Of a stretch of DNA of 64,000 bases, positions 34,058 to 41,425 are shown one piece after another. The DNA is from G025836975 sp049646585 (GTDB taxonomy: Bacteria > Pseudomonadota > Gammaproteobacteria > Burkholderiales > Burkholderiaceae_B), in assembly GCA_049646585.1 (NCBI GenBank), contig JBARWC010000153.1, positions 1-64,000 of the forward strand, given 5' to 3'. A program made the translations under genes and the position numbers. Numbering within the stretch: the first letter of the stretch is position 1; each line of letters opens with the position of its first letter. Under the pieces are notes generated by a model that saw only the letters and a program-made list of their open reading frames with translations, was not told the DNA's origin and searched no databases.

Positions 34058-34927
34058 CTATACGTATTTGCGCCCTTGTTCCATCAGCGCCGGCGTTTCG
34101 ATCAGCTCGTTCAATTGCTTGAAGTCCAGCATGGACCCTGCCAGCGACGCCGTCGTTCCCGTCTGTTGCAGCGTACCGTAGTAGGTACGCAGGCTGTGGG
34201 CCACCGCGCGCGCCGCGCCCCCCGGAAAAATCACGATCTTGAAGCCCATGGATTGCAGGTCCCCCACCGTGTGCAAGGGGGTGATGCCGCCTTCCACCAT
34301 GTTTGCCAGCAGGGGAATGCGCGAACCAAAGCGCTTGGCGGCCGTAAGCAATTCGTCCCGGCTTCTAAGGGCTTCGATGAACAGGGCATCCACACCGCAA
34401 GCCAGGTAGGCCTCGGCCCGTTCCATGGCCGCGTCGAAGCCCTCCACCGCCAGCGAGTCCGTGCGCGCCAGGATCAGCGTATCGCTGCTGTGGCGCGCAT
34501 CCAGAGCGGCCCGCAGCTTGCCGCACATTTCCTCGACAGGTGCTATGGTCTTGCCTTCCAGGTGGCCGCAGCGCTTGGGGAAGGTCTGGTCTTCAAGCTG
34601 TATCATCGCCGCGCCGGCTTTCTCGAAGCCGCGCACCGTGCGCATCACGTTCAGCGCATTGCCGAAGCCGGTGTCGCCGTCCACGATAATGGGCAGCCGC
34701 ACCCGTTCCGTAATGCGCGACAGGGTCTGTTCGACTTCCGTATAGGTGGTCAGCCCCACGTCCGAGCGGCCCAGGCGCGTGTAGGCGATCGAGGCGCCCG
34801 ACAGGTAAGCCGCCTTGAAACCCGCCTGCTCGGCAATCAGGGCCGAGAAACTATCGTAGATGCCGGGCGCCAGCAGGGCGCCCGGGGCTTGCAGCAAAGG
34901 CTTTAATGCGGGTGTGTATGTCGTCAT
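34058..34927 (-). CDS. PEP mutase/isocitrate lyase superfamily carbon-carbon lyase
   Basis: 289 residues. Core motifs: DGDTGFGN at 83-90 and FPKRCGHLEG with Cys120. The KRCGH loop with its cysteine is found in true C-C lyases such as methylisocitrate lyase and 2,3-dimethylmalate lyase. It argues against PEP mutase or oxaloacetate decarboxylase activity. The protein is the last gene of an operon with two aconitase-type subunits (ATGA overlaps throughout), the same partner set as in the 2,3-dimethylmalate branch of nicotinate fermentation. The predicted reaction is cleavage of a (methylated) malate to pyruvate plus a short acid. Confidence 0.9.
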   Translation of the reverse strand: MTTYTPALKPLLQAPGALLAPGIYDSFSALIAEQAGFKAAYLSGASIAYTRLGRSDVGLTTYTEVEQTLSRITERVRLPIIVDGDTGFGNALNVMRTVRGFEKAGAAMIQLEDQTFPKRCGHLEGKTIAPVEEMCGKLRAALDARHSSDTLILARTDSLAVEGFDAAMERAEAYLACGVDALFIEALRSRDELLTAAKRFGSRIPLLANMVEGGITPLHTVGDLQSMGFKIVIFPGGAARAVAHSLRTYYGTLQQTGTTASLAGSMLDFKQLNELIETPALMEQGRKYV

Positions 34928-35448
34928 GGTTTGTCGTGCAGGTATTGGCGTTCCAGCTGGCGCATCAGGCCGCCGGACAGCGCGCGTTCAATCAGGAAAT
35001 CGGGAATCTTCTGGCAGGGTAGTTCCAGCAGCGGCGGGGTGGATGCATCGTCCGCCGTATCGGCGGGCCACACACGCACGAGCGCATTGGCGGCATCGAT
35101 GTCGACCTTCGCGCCATCGGGAATCCGGCCCGCGTCTTCGCACACAATGGCCAGCAGGCCCAGGTTGTAGGCATTGCGAAAATAAAGGCCGCTGAATGAC
35201 GGCGCAATCACCGCCTTGACGCCCAGGTGCACCAGCACGCCCACAGCCTGTTCGCGCGACGAGCCGATGCCGAAGTTTTCCTCGGCCACCAGCACGTCGC
35301 CCGGCCGCAGCGATCCGGCCAGATCCGGATAGCGGTTCTCCAGGCAATGGCGGGCAATCTGGTCTATGCCCAGCTTCATATAGGCGCCCGGCGCCAGGGC
35401 GTCGGTATCGATATTGGCGCCCAAGCGCCATACCCTGTGCAAGCTCAT
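34924..35448 (-). CDS. Aconitase-type dehydratase small subunit (LeuD-like)
   Basis: Swivel-domain subunit that completes the active site of a heterodimeric hydro-lyase. 174 residues from the ATG at 35448, overlapping the large-subunit stop by four bases. Seen: RLGANIDTDALAPGAYM at the N-terminus, the substrate-binding loop AEENFGIGSSREQAVG, and APSFSGLYFRNAYNLGL. The ATGA overlap with the lyase gene at its 3' end gives one tightly coupled operon. Leucine synthesis is unlikely, because leuB is absent and the lyase partner is catabolic. Dimethylmalate or citraconate/mesaconate-type substrates are better candidates. Confidence 0.9.
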   Translation of the reverse strand: MSLHRVWRLGANIDTDALAPGAYMKLGIDQIARHCLENRYPDLAGSLRPGDVLVAEENFGIGSSREQAVGVLVHLGVKAVIAPSFSGLYFRNAYNLGLLAIVCEDAGRIPDGAKVDIDAANALVRVWPADTADDASTPPLLELPCQKIPDFLIERALSGGLMRQLERQYLHDKP

Positions 35449-36719
35449 GACGCCTCCGCGAGAATCGAGCGTGGATCGGTGATGCGGCCGGTCAGCGCCG
35501 ATGCCGCCACCGTATAGGGCGAGCCCAGGTAGACCTTGGTGTCGGCCGAGCCCATGCGCCCCTTGAAATTGCGGGCCGTGCTGGAAATGACATTGTCCGC
35601 GCCCGCCAGCGCATTGCCATAGCCCGAACAGGCGCCGCAAGACGTTGCAAACAGCTGTGCGCCGGCGTCGATCAGCACTTGCAAAGTGCCTTCGCGCATC
35701 GCGTCGTTCTGGTCCTGCACCGATGCCGGCGCCACCAGCAGCCGCACCGACGGGTCCACCTTGCGATGGCGCAGCACACGTGCCGCCGCGCGCAGGTCAT
35801 CCAGCTTGGCGCCTGTGCAAGCGCCTATGTAGGCTACCTGCACAGGCGTGGGCGGCAGATCGCCCACCGCGCAGGTATTGCCCGGGCTGTGCGGCGCCGC
35901 CACCATGGGCGCCAGCGCCGACGCATCGAAGCTGCGGCGGTCGACGGCGGCGTCCGGGTCGGTCCTCCAGTGTTGAGTGTCGATGTCGCCCTTTACGCCG
36001 GCCTGGCGCAGATAATCCACCGTCGTCTGGTCGGGCGCGATCAGGCCCACTTGCGCGCCCAGTTCCGCGCTCATGTTCGACAAGGTCATGCGCTCGTTCA
36101 TGGACATCGCGCCGATGGCGCTGCCCGCAAACTCGATCGCGCCATAATTGGCGCCATTCGTGCCGTACAGGCCCGTCATGTGCAGCATCATGTCCTTGGC
36201 GGTTACGCCGGGTTGCAGCACGCCGTTCCAGTCCATCAGGATGGTGTCGGGCACCTTCACCCAGATTTGGCCGCTAACCATCACGCCCAGCATTTCGGTG
36301 CTGCCGATGCCGAACATATAAGCGCCAAAAGCCCCGCCTGTGGGCGAGTGTGAATCGCCGCCCACGCAGAACATGCCCGGCCGTAGGTGGCCCTGCTGCG
36401 GCAGCACCACGTGGCAGATACCGATGGAATCATAGACATGCGGCAACTGCTGGCTGCGCGCCCAATCGCGCGCCAGGGCAAGAATGGCGCGCGAATCGTC
36501 GTCTTCTTCAGGAACGTAGTGATCCATCACCAGGACCACCTTGGACTTGTCCCAGATGGATGCACCCAGCTTGTCCAGCATGGGCTTCAGGCGCCGCGGG
36601 CCGCTGGAATCATGAAACATCGCCAGGTCGACATTGCAGGTAACGATCTCATGCAGCGCAACCGTGGCCTGGCCGCTGGCATGGGCGATAAGTTTCTGGG
36701 CAAGTGTCTGCGCCGTCAT
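35445..36719 (-). CDS. Aconitase-type dehydratase large subunit (LeuC-like), 4Fe-4S
   Basis: Iron-sulfur subunit of the hydro-lyase. About 424 residues from the ATG at 36719 (a TTG at 36737 is possible), the short length typical of the archaeal LeuC / homoaconitase / DmdA group rather than the 466-residue bacterial LeuC. The three cluster cysteines are visible: one in YIGACTGAKLDD and two in TSCGACSGYGNA. Other motifs: VMDHYVPE, GGDSHSPTGGAFGAYMFGIGSTEMLGVM. First gene of the operon and preceded by a predicted GntR site. Confidence 0.92.
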   Translation of the reverse strand: MTAQTLAQKLIAHASGQATVALHEIVTCNVDLAMFHDSSGPRRLKPMLDKLGASIWDKSKVVLVMDHYVPEEDDDSRAILALARDWARSQQLPHVYDSIGICHVVLPQQGHLRPGMFCVGGDSHSPTGGAFGAYMFGIGSTEMLGVMVSGQIWVKVPDTILMDWNGVLQPGVTAKDMMLHMTGLYGTNGANYGAIEFAGSAIGAMSMNERMTLSNMSAELGAQVGLIAPDQTTVDYLRQAGVKGDIDTQHWRTDPDAAVDRRSFDASALAPMVAAPHSPGNTCAVGDLPPTPVQVAYIGACTGAKLDDLRAAARVLRHRKVDPSVRLLVAPASVQDQNDAMREGTLQVLIDAGAQLFATSCGACSGYGNALAGADNVISSTARNFKGRMGSADTKVYLGSPYTVAASALTGRITDPRSILAEAS

Positions 36720-36789
36720 GGGATGGGTCTCCAGCAATAAACGCGGCTGGTCCGATTCGGGCCAGAACGGGCTTCATTGTAGAGATGTA

Positions 36790-36805
36790 CTTATAACAAT
36801 ACAAG
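36790..36805. promoter_or_regulatory. Predicted GntR operator before the dehydratase-lyase operon
   Basis: An imperfect palindrome CTTATAACAATACAAG. Its minus-strand reading starts CTTGTATTGT, identical over ten bases to the site at 32220-32229. It lies about 71 bases upstream of the large-subunit ATG, in a region that must hold the promoter. Confidence 0.6.
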
Positions 36806-36868
36806 TTGGTTCGGCAATAAAAGCCAGAATCCAGCGTCAGATCATTTATAACAGTTGCCTTTTGGGGC

Positions 36869-37183
36869 TCAAAGCGTTGCCAAGCGCTCAACCGTATCTG
36901 GGTAGCGTTGCACCAGCCGAATTAATAACGCGGCCTGGGCATTGGGCCTGGCACGGCCTTGCTCCCAGTTCTCGAGCGTACGTGGATTGGTGCGCAGATA
37001 ACGCGCAAACACACCGCGCGACAAATGCAGGTGAGTGCGCAAGGTCAACAGTTCTTCGGCGGTGATATCCGGCGCAGGCGCCGAATCCATGGTGTGGTGG
37101 CGTAGGGTGACCTTGCCCTCGCGAGCTTTCGCCAGGGCTTCGAAGCCTTCCGTTAACTCGGTAAACAGATTCCGTTTGGTCAT
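36869..37183 (-). CDS. NadS-like XRE antitoxin / regulator without visible toxin
   Basis: 104 residues. N-terminal helical arm (MTKRNLFTELTEGFEALAKAREGKVTLR), then a helix-turn-helix LRTHLHLSRGVFARYLRTNPRTLENWEQGRARPNAQAALLIRLVQRYP. This is the NadS/HigA-2 pattern of antitoxins normally encoded directly after a RelE-type toxin. Here the 211 bases upstream hold no toxin of proper length; only a short open frame ending in an ATGA overlap remains. It is therefore probably an orphan antitoxin, or a repressor with another job. Confidence 0.85.
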   Translation of the reverse strand: MTKRNLFTELTEGFEALAKAREGKVTLRHHTMDSAPAPDITAEELLTLRTHLHLSRGVFARYLRTNPRTLENWEQGRARPNAQAALLIRLVQRYPDTVERLATL

Positions 37184-37286
37184 TGTGTTCTCGCCTGAGT
37201 TTCGCGTCGAAGCAATGCATCATTCATATGCAGTCGCGATATCGTTTGAGAGTTGGTAGCTCGACAAAAAGCGCTTCTGTAAAAAG

Positions 37287-37305
37287 TATACGTAATTTGC
37301 GTATA
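37287..37305. promoter_or_regulatory. Palindrome between the two orphan antitoxin genes
   Basis: Perfect arms TATACG (37287-37292) and CGTATA (37300-37305) with a 7-base AT-rich centre, about 100 bases from each of the divergent NadS-like and VapB-like genes. It resembles an XRE operator and probably belongs to one of them. Confidence 0.45.
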
Positions 37306-37394
37306 AATATCGAGTGCCTATCTACTATCTATCTTGCTAGTTCCGACAAGTTATGCATATGCTTTGGTATATGCCAATGGTAAAGGTGATCATC

Positions 37395-37619
37395 ATGAGC
37401 CATGTAGCCAAGCTATTTTCTATCGGCCGTAGCCAGGCCGTTCGTTTGCCAGCCACGTATAGGTTCGCTTCTAAAGAAGTCTTTATACGCAAAGACCCGG
37501 AAACCGGCGATGTCGTCTTGTCTTGCAAACCAGAGACATGGGACGGCTTTTTCCGAACAATAAAAGGCGGAGTTGAGCAAGACAATTTTCTGGACCGAGA
37601 TGAGCGTGGACAAGGCTAG
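37395..37619 (+). CDS. vapB: VapB-type antitoxin (AbrB/MazE fold) without VapC
   Basis: 74 residues from the ATG at 37395. The AbrB-like N-terminus VAKLFSIGRSQAVRLPATYRF and the C-terminal toxin-binding tail DGFFRTIKGGVEQDNFLDRDERGQG are those of plasmid/chromosomal VapB proteins. In intact systems vapC starts within a few bases of the vapB stop. Here the stop is only ten bases from the end of the convergent YdcF gene, so vapC is absent. The DNA-binding half looks intact and could still autoregulate or protect against a VapC encoded elsewhere. Confidence 0.88.
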   Translation: MSHVAKLFSIGRSQAVRLPATYRFASKEVFIRKDPETGDVVLSCKPETWDGFFRTIKGGVEQDNFLDRDERGQG

Positions 37620-37629
37620 AGCCTACCGC

Positions 37630-38379
37630 CTACCGCCGCAACCCATACCACCCCATCCCCACCCATTCCCGTATCGCTATATTGCTAAGGTTCAAATACC
37701 TGGCCTGTGGGATGAAATTCATGGCGCCTTTCATATCAACGGTATGGAACCCCGTGGGGGCGGGTATTACCGTGAAGCCTGCCTGCTCGAACACGCGTTT
37801 GGCTCTGGGCATGTGCCAGGCATGCGTGACCAGCGCAATGGTACTAACGCCGTCGGCCTGAAGCATCTTCCACGACAACGCGGCGTTCTCGGCCGTATTG
37901 TTGGATTCAACCTCGAGCCAGCGCACCGGAACGTTGAACAGCGATTCCAGCTCGCGCTTCATCACCCAGCCTTCGGCTTCGCCGCCGCTTGGGTTGCCGC
38001 CGGTGACCAGGATGGGAAGGTCGTGATGGTTGTGGAGGAAGGCGGCGTAGCGTAGGCGCTCCAGCGTGAATCCGTTTGAGACGTCGGCGGCGTACTCGGG
38101 CTGGTTGTGGTCGATGCCGCCGCCTAGTACGACGATGGCTCGGGCTTGGGCTAGATCCGACGGCGATACGGCCGGATAGACTTCCAGTGTCCGGATCAGA
38201 TGCATAGCCGTAAAGGGCATGCCTAGTACGGCCAGCGTCACTATTCCCAAGGTGATTGCGGCCGAGCCCGACCTACGATACCGGCTCCAAAGCAGAACGC
38301 ATCCTGTAAGCAACAGCAGCAGCAAGCTGCCCGGCAGTAGCACGACTTGGGAAAGTAAGCTATTCAAAGTCGAGGTCAC
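37630..38379 (-). CDS. YdcF/ElyC family (DUF218) membrane-anchored protein
   Basis: 249 residues. Two N-terminal membrane segments (LLPGSLLLLLLTGCVLLW; AAITLGIVTLAVLGMPFTAM), then the DUF218 domain with ARAIVVLGGGIDHNQPEY, LPILVTGGNPSGGEAEG, ESNNTAENAALSWKML and VTHAWHMPRAKRVFEQAG. ElyC in E. coli affects envelope/undecaprenyl-phosphate homeostasis, which suits its place at the edge of a glycan locus. It is the first gene of the AT-richer block when read from the left. Confidence 0.9.
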   Translation of the reverse strand: MTSTLNSLLSQVVLLPGSLLLLLLTGCVLLWSRYRRSGSAAITLGIVTLAVLGMPFTAMHLIRTLEVYPAVSPSDLAQARAIVVLGGGIDHNQPEYAADVSNGFTLERLRYAAFLHNHHDLPILVTGGNPSGGEAEGWVMKRELESLFNVPVRWLEVESNNTAENAALSWKMLQADGVSTIALVTHAWHMPRAKRVFEQAGFTVIPAPTGFHTVDMKGAMNFIPQARYLNLSNIAIREWVGMGWYGLRR

Positions 38380-38422
38380 TATGCTCCCCCCGCTTGGTTG
38401 TCTTTATGAGGGGTGGTGGTCG

Positions 38423-39682
38423 TTATGGTTCTATATTTGCAGCTCGCTCTTCAGCCCGCATGCATGCCCATAATGTCATCAGCGTTACCAGAAAAAACAG
38501 CAGGATGTCATTGCGATACAAGCTTACATAGGTTAGTCCCAGGATGGCATATACAGCCAGCAGGCTGGCACCGGAAATAGCCAAGATTCGTATATTCAAG
38601 CTTTGTGCGCGCAGCTTTTGGCAGAAGTACCAAAAAGGAAGAATAAACAGTGCCAAAATAGCAAGCAACCCGACTAAACCTTGAAAAACTAGAGTTTCCA
38701 AGTACATATTATGGGTGTGAGCTAGCTCTAGTGCGTAGGGATCCAAGGTCCCTTGAGCGACCTGCCATTCCAACTGGTCGCGATACTCCTTCACGCCCCA
38801 GCCTAATAGCGGCTTCTCCACCATATTGTTGATTGCAGCGTGCCACACCAAAAAGCGCCCGCCGATGGATCCTGTAACCACACCATGATCAATATAGTTG
38901 CTGATATCTGTTACTGCGTTTCTATAGCCTCTGTTGATGCGGTTATTGGGGGCTGTAGTGAGCCAGACGCTTACTGCGAGAAGCAGTACTAGAATGACCC
39001 CAAGCATTTTGCGTAAATTACGCCTACTGAACAACCCTATGCAAAATAATATGAACACGATCGGAAGAGCCACCCACGCTCCGCGTGTGCCAGACATAAG
39101 AGAGCCGTACCAAGCGCCTAGGGCACCCAAGCCTAGTGCCAGTCGCCACCACCATACACTAGTCAGAGTTTCGCGGCGCGCCCATATCATGCCTGCAATG
39201 CAGAGTATGCACAGCATGGTGCAGATGGCTCCATAGCGTACTCCGTTGCTGAGACCGTCAGCTTCGATCCATCCCAATATGCTTATCTGCCAGAACGCGA
39301 TGCTTGCCGCAGTGCAGCCGCTCAGTGCGATGCCGGCCCATAGCCATTTTAGGCGGGGTGGAAACTGCATAAGCAAAAGGAATATGGGGATTGCCAATAG
39401 GTAACGGCTAGAGATGTCCAGGTCTCGCAGGCTGTTCCCATGGACCAAAAAGGTAAGTACACCAACCCCGAAAACTCCCAGCAATATCCATATATAGGAT
39501 TTGTCTTGAGCTGTAAGTTGAAAGGACGGCCTGTGAGCTATCCAAGCAATACTGGTCAACAGCAGCAAGCCTACGCCATATGAATAGCCAGACGGCAGTG
39601 GTTGATTGATGGCATAGAAAAGAAAAATGGAAAAGGAAGTTACTGATGTAAAAATACTTCTATTGGCGGCAATATTGGGCAT
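38423..39682 (-). CDS. O-antigen ligase family membrane protein (WaaL/Wzy type)
   Basis: About 419 residues from the ATG at 39682 (alternatives 39706 ATG and 39772 GTG; no clear ribosome site separates them). Around ten to twelve membrane segments. A Wzy_C-type periplasmic loop contains GSIGGRFLVWHAAINNMVEKPLLGWGVKEYRDQL and the conserved HTHNMYLETLVFQGLVGLLA. Ligases of this kind attach finished O-polysaccharide to lipid A-core; polymerases share the fold. It is downstream of the priming phosphotransferase on the same strand, suggesting an operon. Confidence 0.88.
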   Translation of the reverse strand: MPNIAANRSIFTSVTSFSIFLFYAINQPLPSGYSYGVGLLLLTSIAWIAHRPSFQLTAQDKSYIWILLGVFGVGVLTFLVHGNSLRDLDISSRYLLAIPIFLLLMQFPPRLKWLWAGIALSGCTAASIAFWQISILGWIEADGLSNGVRYGAICTMLCILCIAGMIWARRETLTSVWWWRLALGLGALGAWYGSLMSGTRGAWVALPIVFILFCIGLFSRRNLRKMLGVILVLLLAVSVWLTTAPNNRINRGYRNAVTDISNYIDHGVVTGSIGGRFLVWHAAINNMVEKPLLGWGVKEYRDQLEWQVAQGTLDPYALELAHTHNMYLETLVFQGLVGLLAILALFILPFWYFCQKLRAQSLNIRILAISGASLLAVYAILGLTYVSLYRNDILLFFLVTLMTLWACMRAEERAANIEP

Positions 39683-39747
39683 GATAGGGTACAGGGGTGG
39701 CAACATGCGTAAATATACTGTAGCTTGCCAGGCGAATATTGGCGACG

Positions 39748-41019
39748 CTATCGTGCTCCAAAGCCCGTGCACATGGTTCGTATAGTCAAAAGCAATATAA
39801 AGATGTCCAAAAAAACGGAGCAGTGTTTTATGTAATAGAAGTCATGTTCGATCTTTTCACGTGTTTGATCGATATTAGTGGCGTAGCCCTGCCGCACCTG
39901 AGCCCACCCGGTGATCCCAGGCTTGACTACGTGGCGATAGATATAAAAAGGCAGCTCTTCGTCGAATTGCTGTACGAAGGCGGGTTGTTCGGGGCGAGGG
40001 CCGATCAGGCTCATGTCGCCCCTTAGCACGTTATAGAATTGTGGCAGTTCGTCGATACGATACCTACGGATGATGCGCCCAACGCGGGTGATGCGGGGAT
40101 CGTCTTCGCCTGCAAATTGCGCTGGAGCTTTGTCATTTACCCGCATACTGCGAAGTTTAAAGATGGTGAATGGTCTATTGCCGCGTCCTATACGCATTTG
40201 TGTATAAAAGGCGGGGCCACGGCTTTCCAGCTTGATGAGCGTGGCTGCGATGGACACTATCAGTAAAGTAATGGGTAGCGTTGCAAGGATAAGCCCCCAG
40301 TCCATAACGGTTTTGACGAATTCGTAAAAACGTGAGGGCAGTAAAGACCCCAACTCGTTCTCTGACATACGATTGATACGGACACGCCCCGTCACTGACT
40401 CATACACCGATCGAGCATTGTGTACTGCAATACGATCCAAGGCGCATCGTGCTAGGAATCGCTCCCACTCAGGAGTCAGGCACTCAAAATCAGCAACTAC
40501 TGCATCGTAGCGTATGCCTTTAAGGTCAGGTTCTGTCAGTTCACGCGCATCGATAGACTGAACGCTTAATAGCTCGCCGGCCTGACCAAGATTGATCACT
40601 GCTAGCTTGGGTTTCCGATAGCGCTCAGTCAGTATGATTTCGATTTGAAACCAAATAATCGCCATCAGTGCGCTAATGCCAAGGAGGAAGCGAGACACTT
40701 CGGTATGGAAAATCAAAGGAACAAGAGCAGCTAAAAGATAAATAACAACGATTTGAGGTACTACTAATCCAATACTACGGGCCCCTGGGAAGCGCGACAT
40801 AATGCGCGAAATACTAAAATTTGCGATTAATAGTGCTGCGCTTGATGCGATAAGTGCTCCCTGTTGCCCGCTGTTCGGATCTACAAAAACGAAATTTCCC
40901 CAGTACGCAAGTGAAGGTAAAGCTACTGTCACAACCCAACCGGCTGCTATCAAAAAAAGAGGTGAGAGAAGTAGGCGTTCGTAAAGTTTGGCATGCCGGC
41001 GATGACGTAGTGGAGCCAT
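39748..41019 (-). CDS. Polyprenyl-phosphate sugar-phosphate transferase (WbaP/WcaJ family)
   Basis: Starts glycan assembly by moving a sugar-1-phosphate from a nucleotide sugar to undecaprenyl phosphate. 423 residues: four N-terminal membrane helices, a CoA-binding-like middle domain, and a C-terminal catalytic domain with GPAFYTQMRIGRGNRPFTIFKLRSMR, the RYRIDELPQFYNVLRGDMSLIGPRPE signature and VKPGITGWAQV. Slightly shorter than WcaJ (464). The first sugar is not decided by sequence alone. The promoter probably lies in the 406-base divergent gap; a minus-strand TATAAT is present about 100 bases upstream of the start. Confidence 0.93.
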   Translation of the reverse strand: MAPLRHRRHAKLYERLLLSPLFLIAAGWVVTVALPSLAYWGNFVFVDPNSGQQGALIASSAALLIANFSISRIMSRFPGARSIGLVVPQIVVIYLLAALVPLIFHTEVSRFLLGISALMAIIWFQIEIILTERYRKPKLAVINLGQAGELLSVQSIDARELTEPDLKGIRYDAVVADFECLTPEWERFLARCALDRIAVHNARSVYESVTGRVRINRMSENELGSLLPSRFYEFVKTVMDWGLILATLPITLLIVSIAATLIKLESRGPAFYTQMRIGRGNRPFTIFKLRSMRVNDKAPAQFAGEDDPRITRVGRIIRRYRIDELPQFYNVLRGDMSLIGPRPEQPAFVQQFDEELPFYIYRHVVKPGITGWAQVRQGYATNIDQTREKIEHDFYYIKHCSVFLDIFILLLTIRTMCTGFGAR

Positions 41020-41425
41020 AGTGTCCGAAGAAATAAAGCATGGGTTTAAATAGTGCGGAAGAGAGCTTCAAAGGAGAGCGGGGGACAGTCAGCAAGCCGC
41101 AGCATAGTGTTATGGCGTTAATTATAGTCATAACGCGCTTATGATATAGTTATTGATTGACCCCAACAATGCGACTGCATCAAGCTGTAGCACTTCGCAT
41201 TTTTCTAGGCTGTTATTTTTTAATACCGTTTAGCTGAGAAAACTGTTAATGCGGCATAATCTGAATAATAAATATGCCCATCTCAGATATAGCAGGCGGT
41301 AACTCGAGCGTGTAGAGCATATTGAGCTTCTGCGGTGTTGCCAATCACAGGACGACACCAGCAAATTATATGCAACTTCGGTGCGTGCTATCGTTGCTGT
41401 GCAACGAGCTATTGGCACAGCAATA
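41020..41425. promoter_or_regulatory. Divergent promoter region of the glycan locus
   Basis: 406 bases between the phosphotransferase and polymerase-like genes. It contains arms GCGTTA (41115-41120) and TAACGC (41131-41136) around an AT-rich centre that carries a minus-strand TATAAT, and nearby plus-strand TATAGT-like words. No JUMPstart/ops element, RNA gene or small protein is recognised. It probably holds the promoters for both halves of the locus. Confidence 0.5.

Noticed and set aside
34924..36719. Leucine biosynthesis leuCD
   Set aside because: The short large subunit, the coupled KRCGH lyase and the lack of leuB argue for a catabolic dehydratase.
37184..37290. Open frame ending in an ATGA overlap with the NadS-like gene, possible remnant of a RelE toxin
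   Set aside because: Only about 35 codons without any recognisable toxin residues; too little to call a pseudogene.
37573..38055. Plus-strand open frame after vapB that might have been a VapC toxin
   Set aside because: Its translation lacks the PIN-domain acidic residues and the N-terminal D-T-N/S motif; it lies antisense to the YdcF-family gene.
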